From Bryobacteraceae bacterium (GTDB lineage: Bacteria; Acidobacteriota; Terriglobia; Bryobacterales; Bryobacteraceae): a stretch of DNA of 64,000 bases. The stretch is from contig BPGD01000001.1 of assembly GCA_026002855.1 (NCBI GenBank), positions 4,038,001 to 4,102,000 of the forward strand, written 5' to 3'. This document shows positions 36,199 to 47,069 of the stretch, one piece after another. The position numbers and the translations under genes were made by a program. Position 1 is the stretch's first letter; each line of letters opens with the position of its first letter. The notes beneath the pieces are model-generated. The model saw only the letters and a list, made by a program, of their open reading frames with translations. It had not been told where the DNA came from and did not search any database.

Positions 36199-36633
36199 AT
36201 GAAGACTGAATTTCCGTCCAAGAGCGAAATCCAGCGCTCCTGGTTCGTCATCGACGCCAGCGGCATCGCTCTGGGACGGGTCGCCACCCAGGCCGCAAGG
36301 ATCCTGATGGGCAAGCACAAGCCCATCTACACGCCGTTTCTGGATTGCGGCGATCACGTCATCGTTGTCAACGCCGAAAAAGCGGTTCTCACCGGGAAAA
36401 AGGAAGAGCAGAAAATTTACCGCCGCCACTCGGGATATCCGGGCGGGCTGAAGGAGATTTCCGCCGGCGACCTGCGCCAGAAGCGCCCGGTGCGGCTGGT
36501 GGAAGAGGCCATCCGGGGGATGCTGCCGAAGACGAAGCTCGGCAAGCAGATGTACCGCAAGCTGAAGGTGTATGCGGGCGACCGTCACCCGCACGCGGCC
36601 CAGAAGCCCCAGGCGATGGCCGTGGCCCGCTGA
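36199..36633 (+). CDS. rplM: 50S ribosomal protein L13
   Basis: The 144-residue protein has [32 protein letters not shown] and the conserved ending [26 protein letters not shown]13 is an early assembly protein of the large subunit. A TTG two codons upstream (36193) is a possible alternative start. ACGGAG stands before it. It leads the translation operon and is followed by rpsI after 19 bp, the usual pairing. Confidence 0.97.
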   Translation: MKTEFPSKSEIQRSWFVIDASGIALGRVATQAARILMGKHKPIYTPFLDCGDHVIVVNAEKAVLTGKKEEQKIYRRHSGYPGGLKEISAGDLRQKRPVRLVEEAIRGMLPKTKLGKQMYRKLKVYAGDRHPHAAQKPQAMAVAR

Positions 36634-36652
36634 TGGAGTGAGACATTAGCCT

Positions 36653-37045
36653 ATGGCACTGCTGCAATATCTCGGTACCGGGCGGCGCAAGCGCGCCGTG
36701 GCCCGCGTATTTCTCCGCCCCGGCACGGGGAAATTCACGGTAAATGGCCGGCCGGCGGACGAATATTTCACGACCTTTACGAGCCGGACCGTCATCCGCC
36801 AGCCGCTGCTGGCGACGGAAACGGCCGACAAATTCGACGTGCTGGTCACCTGCCGCGGCGGGGGCATCGCCGGCCAGGCCGACGCGGTCCGGCTGGGCAT
36901 CGCCCGCGCCCTGTGCGAATTCAACTCGGAATTGCGCGCGAAGCTGAAGCAGGAAGGCTACCTCACGCGCGACCCGCGCGAGCACGAGCGCAAGAAGTAC
37001 GGCCAGCGCGGCGCCCGCCGCCGGTTCCAGTTCTCGAAGCGCTAA
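36653..37045 (+). CDS. rpsI: 30S ribosomal protein S9
   Basis: The 130-residue protein starts [20 protein letters not shown] and contains the typical [19 protein letters not shown]. Its Arg/Lys-rich tail ([17 protein letters not shown]) reaches the P-site tRNA. The gene is directly downstream of rplM. A perfect hairpin begins 4 nt after its stop. Confidence 0.97.
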   Translation: MALLQYLGTGRRKRAVARVFLRPGTGKFTVNGRPADEYFTTFTSRTVIRQPLLATETADKFDVLVTCRGGGIAGQADAVRLGIARALCEFNSELRAKLKQEGYLTRDPREHERKKYGQRGARRRFQFSKR

Positions 37046-37049
37046 ATGC

Positions 37050-37074
37050 TCCGGCGCGGCTCGGCCGCGCCGGA
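37050..37074 (+). terminator. Perfect hairpin right after rpsI
   Basis: The 11-bp stem TCCGGCGCGGC / GCCGCGCCGGA with a 3-nt loop starts 4 nt after the rpsI stop. No T run follows directly. It may be an mRNA-stabilising 3' end or partial terminator separating the L13-S9 unit from the S2 unit. Confidence 0.5.
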
Positions 37075-37161
37075 TGCGCTGGTTTTGGGCGCGCTCTCCG
37101 TCCTGCGGCAAATTTCGCTTTGGGCGCCGCAGGCTCCGGCGGGCGAGCCCTGGGTCAACCC

Positions 37162-37183
37162 GCCGGCACAGGCCGGCATTTTT
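37162..37183 (+). terminator. Terminator-like hairpin with T5 just before the rpsB ribosome-binding site
   Basis: GCCGGC-ACAG-GCCGGC (37162-37177) is followed by ATTTTT (to 37183), then the rpsB Shine-Dalgarno at 37192. The stem is short but all G-C with a tetraloop. It could be a leaky terminator or attenuator, or a target for S2 autoregulation of rpsB. Confidence 0.45.
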
Positions 37184-37202
37184 CGCGAAACAAGGAGCTG
37201 CC

Positions 37203-38108
37203 TTGCCATCCATTTCGATGAAAGAATTGCTCGAAGCGGGCGTTCACTTCGGGCACCAGACCAAGCGCTGGAATCCGAAGATGAAAGAGTATATCTTCGG
37301 CGAACGCAACGGGATCTACATCATTGATCTCCAGAAGACGCTCAAGCTCTTCAAGGACGCCATGCGGTTCGTGGCCGAGCAGGCGGCCATGGGCAAAACC
37401 CTGCTGTTTGTCGGGACGAAGCGGCAGGCACAGGAGGCCGTCCAGGAAGAGGCCACCCGCTGCGGCATGTTCTATGTGAACCACCGCTGGCTGGGCGGCC
37501 TGCTGACGAATTTCGCCACCGTCAAACAGTCGATCAAGCGCCTGAAGGAAATGGAGGCGATGATCGAGGAGGGCGCCGGCGAGCGCAGGACGAAAAAGGA
37601 AATCATCCGGCTCGAGCGCGAGCGGAAGAAATTGCAGGCCAACCTCGCCGGTATCCGCGAGATGGAGCAGTTGCCGGACATCCTGTTTGTGATCGACTCC
37701 AACAAGGAGGAGATCGCCGTTCGCGAGGCGCGCCGGCTCGGCATCCCGGTGGTCGCCATCGTCGACACCAACTGCGATCCGGAAATGGTCGACTATCCGA
37801 TCCCCGGCAACGATGACGCGCTCCGCGCCATCCGGCTGTTCTGCTCCAAGATCGCCGACGCCGTCATCGAGGGCCGTTCGCTGGCCTCCGAGCAGGAATT
37901 TGCCACCGTGGACGTCAAGGAGATCGTCCCCGACGACGGCGCGGTGGAAGACATGTCGCAGTATGCGCAGTATGTCGACCCGCGCCTGCACGAGGAAGTG
38001 CTCACCGAGGGCATCGCCGATCTCGACCTGCCGAGCGTCTCCGTGCCCAAGCACAAGGGCGGCACGCTGGACGAGCCGGCTCCGGAAGCCGAAACGCCCG
38101 CCAACTGA
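37203..38108 (+). CDS. rpsB: 30S ribosomal protein S2
   Basis: The 301-residue protein has [53 protein letters not shown] and [28 protein letters not shown] at 37203 is the likely start: AAGGAG (37192-37197) lies 5 nt before it, whereas the ATG at 37218 is 20 nt away, and relatives begin with a short M-x3-S-M-[KR] leader as this one does. A 60-residue acidic C-terminal extension goes beyond E. coli S2. Confidence 0.95.
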   Translation: MPSISMKELLEAGVHFGHQTKRWNPKMKEYIFGERNGIYIIDLQKTLKLFKDAMRFVAEQAAMGKTLLFVGTKRQAQEAVQEEATRCGMFYVNHRWLGGLLTNFATVKQSIKRLKEMEAMIEEGAGERRTKKEIIRLERERKKLQANLAGIREMEQLPDILFVIDSNKEEIAVREARRLGIPVVAIVDTNCDPEMVDYPIPGNDDALRAIRLFCSKIADAVIEGRSLASEQEFATVDVKEIVPDDGAVEDMSQYAQYVDPRLHEEVLTEGIADLDLPSVSVPKHKGGTLDEPAPEAETPAN

Positions 38109-38159
38109 GGCGCCGGCGCGGCTTCCCATGCGATTTTCCGTCACCCGGAGAGGATTTTT

Positions 38160-39065
38160 ATGGCAGAAATCAGCGCTCAGCTTGTGAAACAGCTTCGAGA
38201 TCTCACCGGCGCCGGCATGATGGAGTGCAAGAAAGCGCTCGTCGAGGCCGATGGCGACTTCAACGAAGCGCAGGTGATCCTGCGCAAACGCGGCCTGGCC
38301 ACCGCGGCCAAGAAGGCCTCGCGTTCGGCCCGCGAAGGCATCATCGGCTTTCATCTTTCGCCAGCGGCCGACCTGGCCGTGCTCGTCGAGGTCAACTGCG
38401 AGACGGACTTTGTCGCCAAGACCGACGACTTCCAGAAGCTCGTCGAGGAGATCAAGCAGATTGTCCTCGAAAAGCGCCCCGCTACGGTGGCGGAGCTGAA
38501 AAAGCTGCCCTCGAAGTCCGACCCCTCGCTCACGGTGGAAGGGCTGCTCACCTCGCTGATCGCCAGAATCGGCGAGAACATGGGCGTCCCGCGCTTCTGC
38601 ATTGTCGAAGCCAAAGGCGTACTCGGCGGCTACGTGCATCCCGGCGCGAAGATCGTTTCGGTGGTGGACGTCACCTTTACCAAACCGGAGACGAAGGCGA
38701 ACCCGGCCTTCGCCGAGCTGGTCAATGATTTGGCCATGCAGGTGGCCGCCGCCGCGCCCCAGTTCCTCAGCCGCAACGACGTCAGCGCTGAGGCGCTGGC
38801 GAAAGAGAAAGAGATCCAGCGGGCCCGCGCCCTGGCCGAGGGCAAGCCCGAAAAGATCGTCGACAAGGTCGTCGAGGGACGCCTCGGCAAGTTTTATTCC
38901 GAGGTCTGTCTGCTGGACCAGCCTTTCATCAAGGACGACGCGCTCTCCATCAGCCAGTTGCTGGCCAACAAGAGCCGGGAGCTCGGCGACCAGATCGGCA
39001 TCGCCTCCTTCGTCCGGTATAAAGTAGGCGAGACGGCATCGGCCGAAGAAGCTCCGGCCGAATAG
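38160..39065 (+). CDS. tsf: Elongation factor Ts
   Basis: The 301-residue guanine-exchange factor for EF-Tu starts with the UBA-like region and TDVxxF-type contact zone (LVKQLRDLTGAGMMECKKAL, VNCETDFVAKTDDFQKLVEEI). A dimerisation core and VGRFYSEVCLLDQPFI-like ending (LGKFYSEVCLLDQPFIKD) follow. GGAGAGG lies 7-9 nt before the ATG. It follows rpsB by 51 bp, the near-universal rpsB-tsf order. Confidence 0.97.
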   Translation: MAEISAQLVKQLRDLTGAGMMECKKALVEADGDFNEAQVILRKRGLATAAKKASRSAREGIIGFHLSPAADLAVLVEVNCETDFVAKTDDFQKLVEEIKQIVLEKRPATVAELKKLPSKSDPSLTVEGLLTSLIARIGENMGVPRFCIVEAKGVLGGYVHPGAKIVSVVDVTFTKPETKANPAFAELVNDLAMQVAAAAPQFLSRNDVSAEALAKEKEIQRARALAEGKPEKIVDKVVEGRLGKFYSEVCLLDQPFIKDDALSISQLLANKSRELGDQIGIASFVRYKVGETASAEEAPAE

Positions 39066-40408
<1,343 letters not shown>

Positions 40409-40428
40409 CTCCGTTGTCCGTTGCTTGC

Positions 40429-40464
40429 GAAGGACGCCCCGCGAGGGCGTCCTTCGTCTTTTTT
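40429..40464 (+). terminator. Intrinsic terminator of the translation operon
   Basis: An 11-bp perfect stem GAAGGACGCCC / GGGCGTCCTTC with a 5-nt loop is followed by GTCTTTTTT. It begins 20 nt after the frr stop and ends on the last base of the convergent deacylase gene. This is the clearest intrinsic terminator in the window. Confidence 0.92.
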
Positions 40465-42044
40465 CAGCGCCTGCCGGCCGGGCCGCGCAGTGCGTGGCCG
40501 CCGCGGCTCCCGGTCATCTTCCCTTCCCTGAGCGTCTCCACGCCATTGACCCACACGGCGACGACACCTTCGGCGTACTGGTGGGGCTCGGCGAAGGTGG
40601 CGCGGTCGGCGATTCGTTCCGGGTCGAACAGCACGAGGTCCGCCCGCATGCCCGGGCGAATGAGACCGCGATCCCACAGGCCCAGGCGCTGCGCCGGCAG
40701 CCCGGTCATTTTCCAGACGGCCTCCTCCAGCGGCATCAGCTTCCGTTGCCGCACGTAACGGCCCAGCACCCGCGCGAACGTGCCGTAATTGCGCGGATGC
40801 GGCGCACCTTCGCCCGGCGCCACAACGCCGCCATCGGAGGCAATCATCGTCCAGCGATAGGCGAGAATCCGCTCCACGTCGTCTTCGCTGATGGCGTGGT
40901 AGATGGCCGAACAGCCGCCCCGGCGCTGGAGCTCAATGGCAATGTCAGCAGCCGCTTCGGCAGTGGGAGCGAGTCCCCGCGCCCGCGCCAGGTCGGCCAG
41001 CGATTTACCCGCCAGCGACGGGTCGAACCGGCAGGACGCCAGCACCACGTTGGCCGGGTCGCCGCCGCCCCGGTCTTCCAGGATGCGGCGCACGATCTCC
41101 GCCCGGATGCGGGCCCGCGTCTCCGGCGCCGACAGCCGCTCGGCCAGCGCCTGCGCGCCGCCTGAAAGCGCCCACTGCGGAAACAGCGCTCCCGTGCCGG
41201 TGGAGGAGGCCGTGTAAGGATAGGCGTCCAGCGTCACATCCACGCCGCGGGCGCGCGCTTCACTGATCAGGCGAAGCGTCTCCGCGCTGCGTCCCCAGTT
41301 GGCCTTGCCGATGATCTTGTGGTGCGTCACCTGCGTGGGCAGACCGCCCTCTTCGCCGATGCGGATTGTTTCGGCCACGCTGGCCACGACGCCTGCGGTC
41401 TCGTCCCGCATGTGCGAGATGTGCATGCCGCCCAGCGAGGCGGCCACGCGCGCCAGCTCGATCACTTCCTCCGTCGTCGCATAGTTGCCGGGCACGTAAA
41501 AGAGGCCCGTGGAGAGTCCGAAGGCGCCATCCCGCATCGCCTGCTCAAGCAGCGCCTTCATCCGGTCCAGCTCTTCGATGGTGGGCGCGCGCATTTCCGT
41601 CTTCATGACGCGCGTGCGGATCGTGCCGTGGCCGGCGAAGAAGCCGATATTGACGGCCGGCCGCAGCCGGTCCATCTCCTCGAGCACGTCGCGCAGCGGC
41701 AGCGGCGAGCTGCCGTCCTGGCCTTCCATCACCGTGGTGACGCCCTGGCGAATGAGGTTTTCCGCGTCCGGGTGCTGGCGCAGGCCCGCCAGCGCGTGAC
41801 TGTGGGCGTCAATAAAGCCCGGCGCCAGCACGAGGCCGCGGGCATCGATCACCGTCCGGGCCTCGGCATGGTCCAGCGGCCCAATGGCGGCGATGCTGCC
41901 ACCGCGCACGGCCACACTCGAACGGAACCATCCGGCGCCCGTGCCGTCGATGACGCGGGCGTTGCGGATGAGCACGTCATACGGCTGTGCCGCAAGCGGC
42001 AGCACGAACGCCGCCAGGCAGAACATCCAGCGCATGCTGCGCAT
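40464..42044 (-). CDS. N-acyl-D-amino-acid deacylase-family amidohydrolase, exported
   Basis: The 526-residue protein has a signal peptide (RWMFCLAAFVLPLAAQ), then an amidohydrolase/urease-type TIM barrel: LIRNARVIDGTG, APGFIDAHSHA (metal ligands HxH), GVTTVMEGQDGSS, GMHISHMRDE, TQVTHHKIIG and MIASDGGVV. The family removes acyl groups from D-amino acids or N-terminal D-residues. Where many members have a metal-bridging Cys (GNCG), this one has EGQDG, as in a known sub-branch. ATG at 42044 or 42035 may be the start. It is divergent from the second receptor, 54 bp away. Confidence 0.87.
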   Translation of the reverse strand: MRSMRWMFCLAAFVLPLAAQPYDVLIRNARVIDGTGAGWFRSSVAVRGGSIAAIGPLDHAEARTVIDARGLVLAPGFIDAHSHALAGLRQHPDAENLIRQGVTTVMEGQDGSSPLPLRDVLEEMDRLRPAVNIGFFAGHGTIRTRVMKTEMRAPTIEELDRMKALLEQAMRDGAFGLSTGLFYVPGNYATTEEVIELARVAASLGGMHISHMRDETAGVVASVAETIRIGEEGGLPTQVTHHKIIGKANWGRSAETLRLISEARARGVDVTLDAYPYTASSTGTGALFPQWALSGGAQALAERLSAPETRARIRAEIVRRILEDRGGGDPANVVLASCRFDPSLAGKSLADLARARGLAPTAEAAADIAIELQRRGGCSAIYHAISEDDVERILAYRWTMIASDGGVVAPGEGAPHPRNYGTFARVLGRYVRQRKLMPLEEAVWKMTGLPAQRLGLWDRGLIRPGMRADLVLFDPERIADRATFAEPHQYAEGVVAVWVNGVETLREGKMTGSRGGHALRGPAGRR

Positions 42045-42098
42045 TGTAGCGCGCCCGCTCAACGGTGCAGCGCAGGCCGGTATAGGAAAATGAGAGTC

Positions 42099-45000
42099 AT
42101 GAGCCGGATTCCTGCTTTGGTCCTGCCATGCAAATTCCGTCGGCCGGCCGGCGCCGTGGGCCGGCGGAAACAGAACGGAGGCAAGACGTTTCAAACGTTT
42201 CTCTCCTTTGCTGGCTTTGCGCTGCTGTTCCTTGCAGGCGCGCCGCCGCTGCCGGCCCAGTCGCCTCTGGGCAGCGTCACCGGGCTGGCGCTCGATCCGA
42301 GCGGCGCCCCGGTGCCCGAAGCGCGCATCACTTTGGAAAACGTGGCAACGGGAGTCCGGCAGGAGACGCGCACGAACGCAGCCGGTCTGTATGCTTTTCC
42401 GAACCTCACGCCCGGCGCCTACAGGTTGACTGCGGAAGCGCAGGGCTTCCGCCGCTTCGAAGCCGGCGGGCTGGAAGTGGCCGCCTACCGGACCCTGCGG
42501 CAGGACGTCCCATTTGAGCTGGCCACGGCCACGACCGAAGTGACCGTCAGCGAAGCGGCCTCGCCGGTCGTTCAGAGTGAAACGCCCAGCGTCGGCGTGC
42601 GGCTTTCTTCGAGGATGGTGCTCGAACTGCCCACGAATCTGCGCAGCGTCTACAACAACGCGGGCGACTCCGGGCTGATCGCCAACCTGATGCCGCTCAC
42701 CGTGCCGGGCGTCGTCCAGATGGGCAACGGCGCCTATTGGATGAGTCCGGGGGCGGGCCCGAACGGGCTCCGGCTGAAGGTGGACGGCATCGACACGACC
42801 TTCGGCAACTTCGGCAGTCCGGATCCGGTGTCGCAGCCTTCGATGGAATCCGTGGAGGAATTCACCGCAAGTATCGCCGGAAACCGGGCTGAATTCAGCG
42901 GGCTGGGCACGGTGACCACAGTGACAAAAACAGGCACGAACGAACTGCACGGCTCCGTCTTCTGGTACGCCCGCAACGCCGCGCTCGACGCACGCAACCC
43001 GTTCCTGCCCCAGCGGGGCTTCCAGAACATCCACAACTATGGGGCCACTGCCGCCGGTCCGCTGCGCCGGGACCGCACCTTTTTCACCGTCACTGCCGAT
43101 CTGATCGACGGCGTGCGCGGCTACACCTTCACATCCAACGTGCCCACGCTGGCCATGCGCCGGGGCGAGTTCTCCGCACCCGTGCGGGATCCGCTCGCTG
43201 GGAACGCTCCTTTCCCGGACAACCGGATTCCCCAGCCGCGCATCGCGCCGGAGGCGGCCCGTGCGCAGGACCTGCTGTACCCGCTGCCCAACTTCGGCCC
43301 TGAGACGCTCACCGCGGGCAACTACCGCGCCGCCTTCAATGGCAGCGAATGGCACCGTCTGCTGGAAGGGCGTATCGATCATCACTTTTCTTCCGCCCAG
43401 TCGGGCTTTCTCCGGTATCAGTACAAGCACGACGACTACGACATTCCGGGCGCGCGCGGACAGCTTCCGCCGGTGACCGAGGGCACTTCCAACAACGTGC
43501 GTCGCATGAACATGGCCGTGCTCGGCCACGCCTGGACGCTCGGCCCGACGATGTTCAATGAGTTCCGCGCGGGGCTCGTGCACCTGGATTCGTCCTCCAG
43601 CGCTGACGTCAAGGGGCAGGATTTGCTCGACCGGATCGGCATCCGCGGCCTGCCGCCTCGGCCCGGCGCGCCGGGCGTGCCCCGGTTCGCGGTAGCGGGC
43701 CTGAGCACGTTCACCCAGAGCCTGCTGAATCCGGTCATCGACGGTCATCTCCAGCTGTCGGACAACCTGACGCGCGTGGCCGGGCGCCATACGCTGAAGG
43801 CGGGAGTCGAATACATCCGCTGGTTCGTCAACCGGCATGTGACTTCCAATCCGGCGCTGTTTGGCGACTTCAGTTTCACGAACCGCTTCAGCGGGCAGCC
43901 CTATGGGGATTTTCTGCTCGGGCTGCCGACGACCGTGGGCCGCATCGACCCCTGGGCGGCGCAGTATTTCCGCTGGAATGACGTCTCTTTTTTCGTTCAG
44001 GACGACTGGAAAATCACGCCCGGTTTCAGCCTGAATTACGGCCTCCGGTACGAATTCAATGGGCCGCCATATGCCCGCGACGACAACTTCTACAATTTCA
44101 ACCGCGCCAACGGCGCGGTGACGCTGGCTTCGGCGGCGGCCCGCCGCCTGGTGAGCCCCTTTTACCCCGCCTCCCTGCCGGTCGAGACGGCCCAGGACGC
44201 GGGACTCGGCCGCACGCTCCGGCGCGCCGACCGCAACAACTGGGCTCCGCGCCTCGGCTTCTCCTGGCGGCTCGACGGAGCGGGCCGTACCGTCGTGCGC
44301 GGCGGCGCGGGCGTCTATTACGGCCACTTCAGCGTGGCGGCGCTTTCCAACCAGGTGGCCGGCCCTTTCGCCGTTTCCACCACCGCCAATAATGCCATCA
44401 CCGGCGGCCAGCCCCTGTTCACGCTGGCCAATCCGTTTGCCCTGCCGGGCTCGACGGGCACGCTGAACGTGAACGGGCTCGACCCGAACCTGCGCAACAT
44501 GGAGTCCTTCCAGTACACGCTCACCGTGGAACGCGAACTCAGCCGCAACCTTGGCGTGCGGGTCAGTTATATCGGAACCAGAGGAACGCAGTTGCCCTAC
44601 CTGCGCAACATCAATCAGCCGCTGCCGTCCACGCAGCCTTTTGCCCAGGCGCGCCGCCCATATCCCGTCTATAACAACGTGATTTTCGCCGAAAATGGCG
44701 CCAACAACAGCTACCAGGGATTGCAGGCGGGCGTGCTGAAACGCTATTCGCGCGGCCTCCAGTTCCAGTCCGCATGGATCTGGGCAAAGCAGTTGAGCGA
44801 GGTGGACGACACCAACAATGCCGAACTGAACACGCAGATCGAAAACGCCTATGACCGCCGCCGCGACCGCGCCAACGTCTATTCCGTGCCCCGCCACCAG
44901 TGGATGAACCAGGCTCTTTGGGACGTCCCCTTCGGCCGCGGCCCGCTGTTCGGAGGCTGGCAACTGAGCTTTCTGCTGAACCTCAGCACCGGCCATTGGC

Positions 45001-45410
45001 TGAACCCGGTGTTTACCGGAAGCGACCCCTCCAACACGAACACCTTCGGCGGCCGGCCGGACGTCGTTGCGCCGCTCGCATACCCGAAGACTCTGGCCGC
45101 CTGGTTCGATCGCACTGCCTTTGCGCCGCCGCCGGCCAACGCCGGCCGCTTCGGCAACGCGGGACGCAATGTCGTCGAAGGCCCAGGCTATGTCGTCTTC
45201 AACGCAGGCGCGCTGAAGCGCTTCGCGCTGCCTCGCGAATCACAGCTCGAGCTCGGCGCCTCGTTTTCGAACGTCTTGAACCACTTCAACTACGGCCAAC
45301 CGAACATGACCGTGAACGTGTCGGCCGGCGGGACCATCACCAGCACGCACATCTTCCTGCCGGCAGGCACGCCGCGGCAGGGGATGCTGACCCTGCGCTG
45401 GAAATTCTGA
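42099..45410 (+). CDS. TonB-dependent receptor with carboxypeptidase-regulatory-like N-terminus
   Basis: The 1103-residue protein has a long signal peptide (hydrophobic core FLSFAGFALLFLAGAPPLPAQ) preceded by a basic N-region, then a beta-sandwich (VTGLALDPSGAPVPEARITLE to TPGAYRLTAEAQGF), a plug (TNLRSVYNNAGDSG) and a barrel ending MLTLRWKF. It is outer-membrane and TonB driven; the substrate is unknown. Divergence from a D-amino-acid deacylase hints at peptidoglycan or D-peptide fragments. AGGA at 42084 fits the ATG at 42099; the in-frame ATG at 42090 is too close to it. Confidence 0.9.
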   Translation: MSRIPALVLPCKFRRPAGAVGRRKQNGGKTFQTFLSFAGFALLFLAGAPPLPAQSPLGSVTGLALDPSGAPVPEARITLENVATGVRQETRTNAAGLYAFPNLTPGAYRLTAEAQGFRRFEAGGLEVAAYRTLRQDVPFELATATTEVTVSEAASPVVQSETPSVGVRLSSRMVLELPTNLRSVYNNAGDSGLIANLMPLTVPGVVQMGNGAYWMSPGAGPNGLRLKVDGIDTTFGNFGSPDPVSQPSMESVEEFTASIAGNRAEFSGLGTVTTVTKTGTNELHGSVFWYARNAALDARNPFLPQRGFQNIHNYGATAAGPLRRDRTFFTVTADLIDGVRGYTFTSNVPTLAMRRGEFSAPVRDPLAGNAPFPDNRIPQPRIAPEAARAQDLLYPLPNFGPETLTAGNYRAAFNGSEWHRLLEGRIDHHFSSAQSGFLRYQYKHDDYDIPGARGQLPPVTEGTSNNVRRMNMAVLGHAWTLGPTMFNEFRAGLVHLDSSSSADVKGQDLLDRIGIRGLPPRPGAPGVPRFAVAGLSTFTQSLLNPVIDGHLQLSDNLTRVAGRHTLKAGVEYIRWFVNRHVTSNPALFGDFSFTNRFSGQPYGDFLLGLPTTVGRIDPWAAQYFRWNDVSFFVQDDWKITPGFSLNYGLRYEFNGPPYARDDNFYNFNRANGAVTLASAAARRLVSPFYPASLPVETAQDAGLGRTLRRADRNNWAPRLGFSWRLDGAGRTVVRGGAGVYYGHFSVAALSNQVAGPFAVSTTANNAITGGQPLFTLANPFALPGSTGTLNVNGLDPNLRNMESFQYTLTVERELSRNLGVRVSYIGTRGTQLPYLRNINQPLPSTQPFAQARRPYPVYNNVIFAENGANNSYQGLQAGVLKRYSRGLQFQSAWIWAKQLSEVDDTNNAELNTQIENAYDRRRDRANVYSVPRHQWMNQALWDVPFGRGPLFGGWQLSFLLNLSTGHWLNPVFTGSDPSNTNTFGGRPDVVAPLAYPKTLAAWFDRTAFAPPPANAGRFGNAGRNVVEGPGYVVFNAGALKRFALPRESQLELGASFSNVLNHFNYGQPNMTVNVSAGGTITSTHIFLPAGTPRQGMLTLRWKF

Positions 45411-45545
45411 TCCCGGCCGCAGCGGGCCGCTGCTGCTGAAAGTTCCTCGCGGCGCTGACGCCGCGGAGGCAACGTCCAGGGCGGCGCCTGCTCCGCCGAT
45501 TCCCCGCGGGCACAGGGCGCCTGGAGCCCTGCTACAGTGGGAGAA

Positions 45546-47069
45546 ATGGCTGGGTTTGACATGCTGGCGGATCCGCTCCGGTTCCAGGCGCGCGTTCCCC
45601 CCTGCGTCATGGTCATCTTCGGGGCCAACGGGGATCTCGCCCGGCGCAAGCTCCTGCCCGCGCTCTACCGCCTGGCCTGCGAGCGGCGCCTGCCGCCCGC
45701 CTTTGCCGTGCTGGGCAACTCGCGCACGCAGATGAGCGACGATTCGTTCCGGGAAAAGATGCGCGAAGCCGTCCGGGAACACCTCGACAATGGCCCGTTG
45801 GATGACACCCTTTGGGACGCCTTCGCCCGCAAAATTTTCTATGCGCCGGGAGACCTGAACGATGCGGAAATGTACGCCGTTCTCGGCCGCCGTCTGAGAG
45901 AAATTGACCGGGCGCAACAGACCGGAGATAACGTCCTTTTCTACCTCTCCACGCATCCGGGCCTGTACGGTACGGTCGTGGAGCGGCTTGCAGCCGCCGG
46001 CCTGAACAGGGGCAGCGGCTGGCGGCGGGTGGTGATCGAGAAACCCTTCGGGCGCAATCTGGAGAGCGCCCGGGAGCTCGACCGGCGGATTCACGCGGTA
46101 TTCCCGGAAAATGAGGTTTACCGCATTGATCACTATCTGGGAAAAGAGACCGTTCAAAACCTGCTGGCTTTCCGCTTTGGAAATGGGATTTTCGAACCGC
46201 TCTGGAACCGCCGCTACGTCAGCCAGGTGCAGATTACGGCCGCCGAGTCCATCGGCGTGGAGGGCCGGGGCGCTTTCTATCAGGAAACCGGCGCGCTGCG
46301 TGACATGATCCAGAGCCACCTGCTCCAGGTGATGGCCACGGTGGCCATGGAGCCCCCGCCCGTCTTCGAGCCAGATGCGGTGCGCGATGAACGGGCCAAA
46401 CTGTTGCGCTCGGTTCGCATCATGACCCTCGAAGAGGCCGCGGGGAACGCCGTGGCCGGACAATACGGCCCGGCGCGGGTGGGCGGCGTCGAAATGCCCG
46501 GATTCCGGCAGGAGGCGGGCGTCGATCCGGATTCGCAGACAGACACCTACGCGGCGCTCACCCTGTACGTGGACAACTGGCGCTGGGCGGGCGTCCCGTT
46601 CTACATCCGCACGGGCAAGCGGCTGCCGAAACGCGTCACCGATATCGCGATCTTTTTCCATGCGCCGCCGCTGGCCCTGTTCTCCGGCGGCCGTGGCGAA
46701 GGCGCCGCGCCGAATCTGCTTGTCGTCCGCATCCAGCCCGACGAGGGCATCTCGCTGCGGTTTCTTTCCAAACAGCCGGGCCGTGGCATGCATCTGCGGC
46801 CCGTTTCGATGGACTTCCACTACGGCGCCAGTTTTGGCAACCGGGCACCCACCGCTTACGAAACTCTCCTGGTGGACGCCCTGTGCGGGGATGCGACGCT
46901 TTACACGCGGCAGGACATGGTGGAAGCCAGCTGGCGGATCGTGCAACCCGTGCTCGACGCCTGGTCGCAGCGCCGGTTCGACTTTCCGAATTACGAAGCC
47001 GGCACCTGGGGGCCCAAGGAAGCCGACGCGATGCTTGCGCGAAATGGCCACGCGTGGAGGACGCCCTGA
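45546..47069 (+). CDS. zwf: Glucose-6-phosphate 1-dehydrogenase
   Basis: The 507-residue enzyme makes 6-phosphogluconolactone and NAD(P)H. It has the nucleotide loop FGANGDLARRKLLPALY, the substrate/active site RIDHYLGKETVQNLLAFRFGN and EKPFGRNLESA. The ATG at 45546 is chosen; in-frame GTG 45537 and ATG 45561 are alternatives. The stop shares one base with the opcA start, so it is translationally coupled with the next two genes. Confidence 0.95.
   Translation: MAGFDMLADPLRFQARVPPCVMVIFGANGDLARRKLLPALYRLACERRLPPAFAVLGNSRTQMSDDSFREKMREAVREHLDNGPLDDTLWDAFARKIFYAPGDLNDAEMYAVLGRRLREIDRAQQTGDNVLFYLSTHPGLYGTVVERLAAAGLNRGSGWRRVVIEKPFGRNLESARELDRRIHAVFPENEVYRIDHYLGKETVQNLLAFRFGNGIFEPLWNRRYVSQVQITAAESIGVEGRGAFYQETGALRDMIQSHLLQVMATVAMEPPPVFEPDAVRDERAKLLRSVRIMTLEEAAGNAVAGQYGPARVGGVEMPGFRQEAGVDPDSQTDTYAALTLYVDNWRWAGVPFYIRTGKRLPKRVTDIAIFFHAPPLALFSGGRGEGAAPNLLVVRIQPDEGISLRFLSKQPGRGMHLRPVSMDFHYGASFGNRAPTAYETLLVDALCGDATLYTRQDMVEASWRIVQPVLDAWSQRRFDFPNYEAGTWGPKEADAMLARNGHAWRTP

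Noticed and set aside
40464-44996. A 1510-codon open frame on the minus strand running through the receptor gene, and similar long antisense frames (for example 28915-31722 and 41319-42098)
   Set aside because: They oppose well-supported genes, have odd composition rich in His, Arg and Gln, and show no domain. They result from few stop codons on the antisense strand of GC-rich genes.
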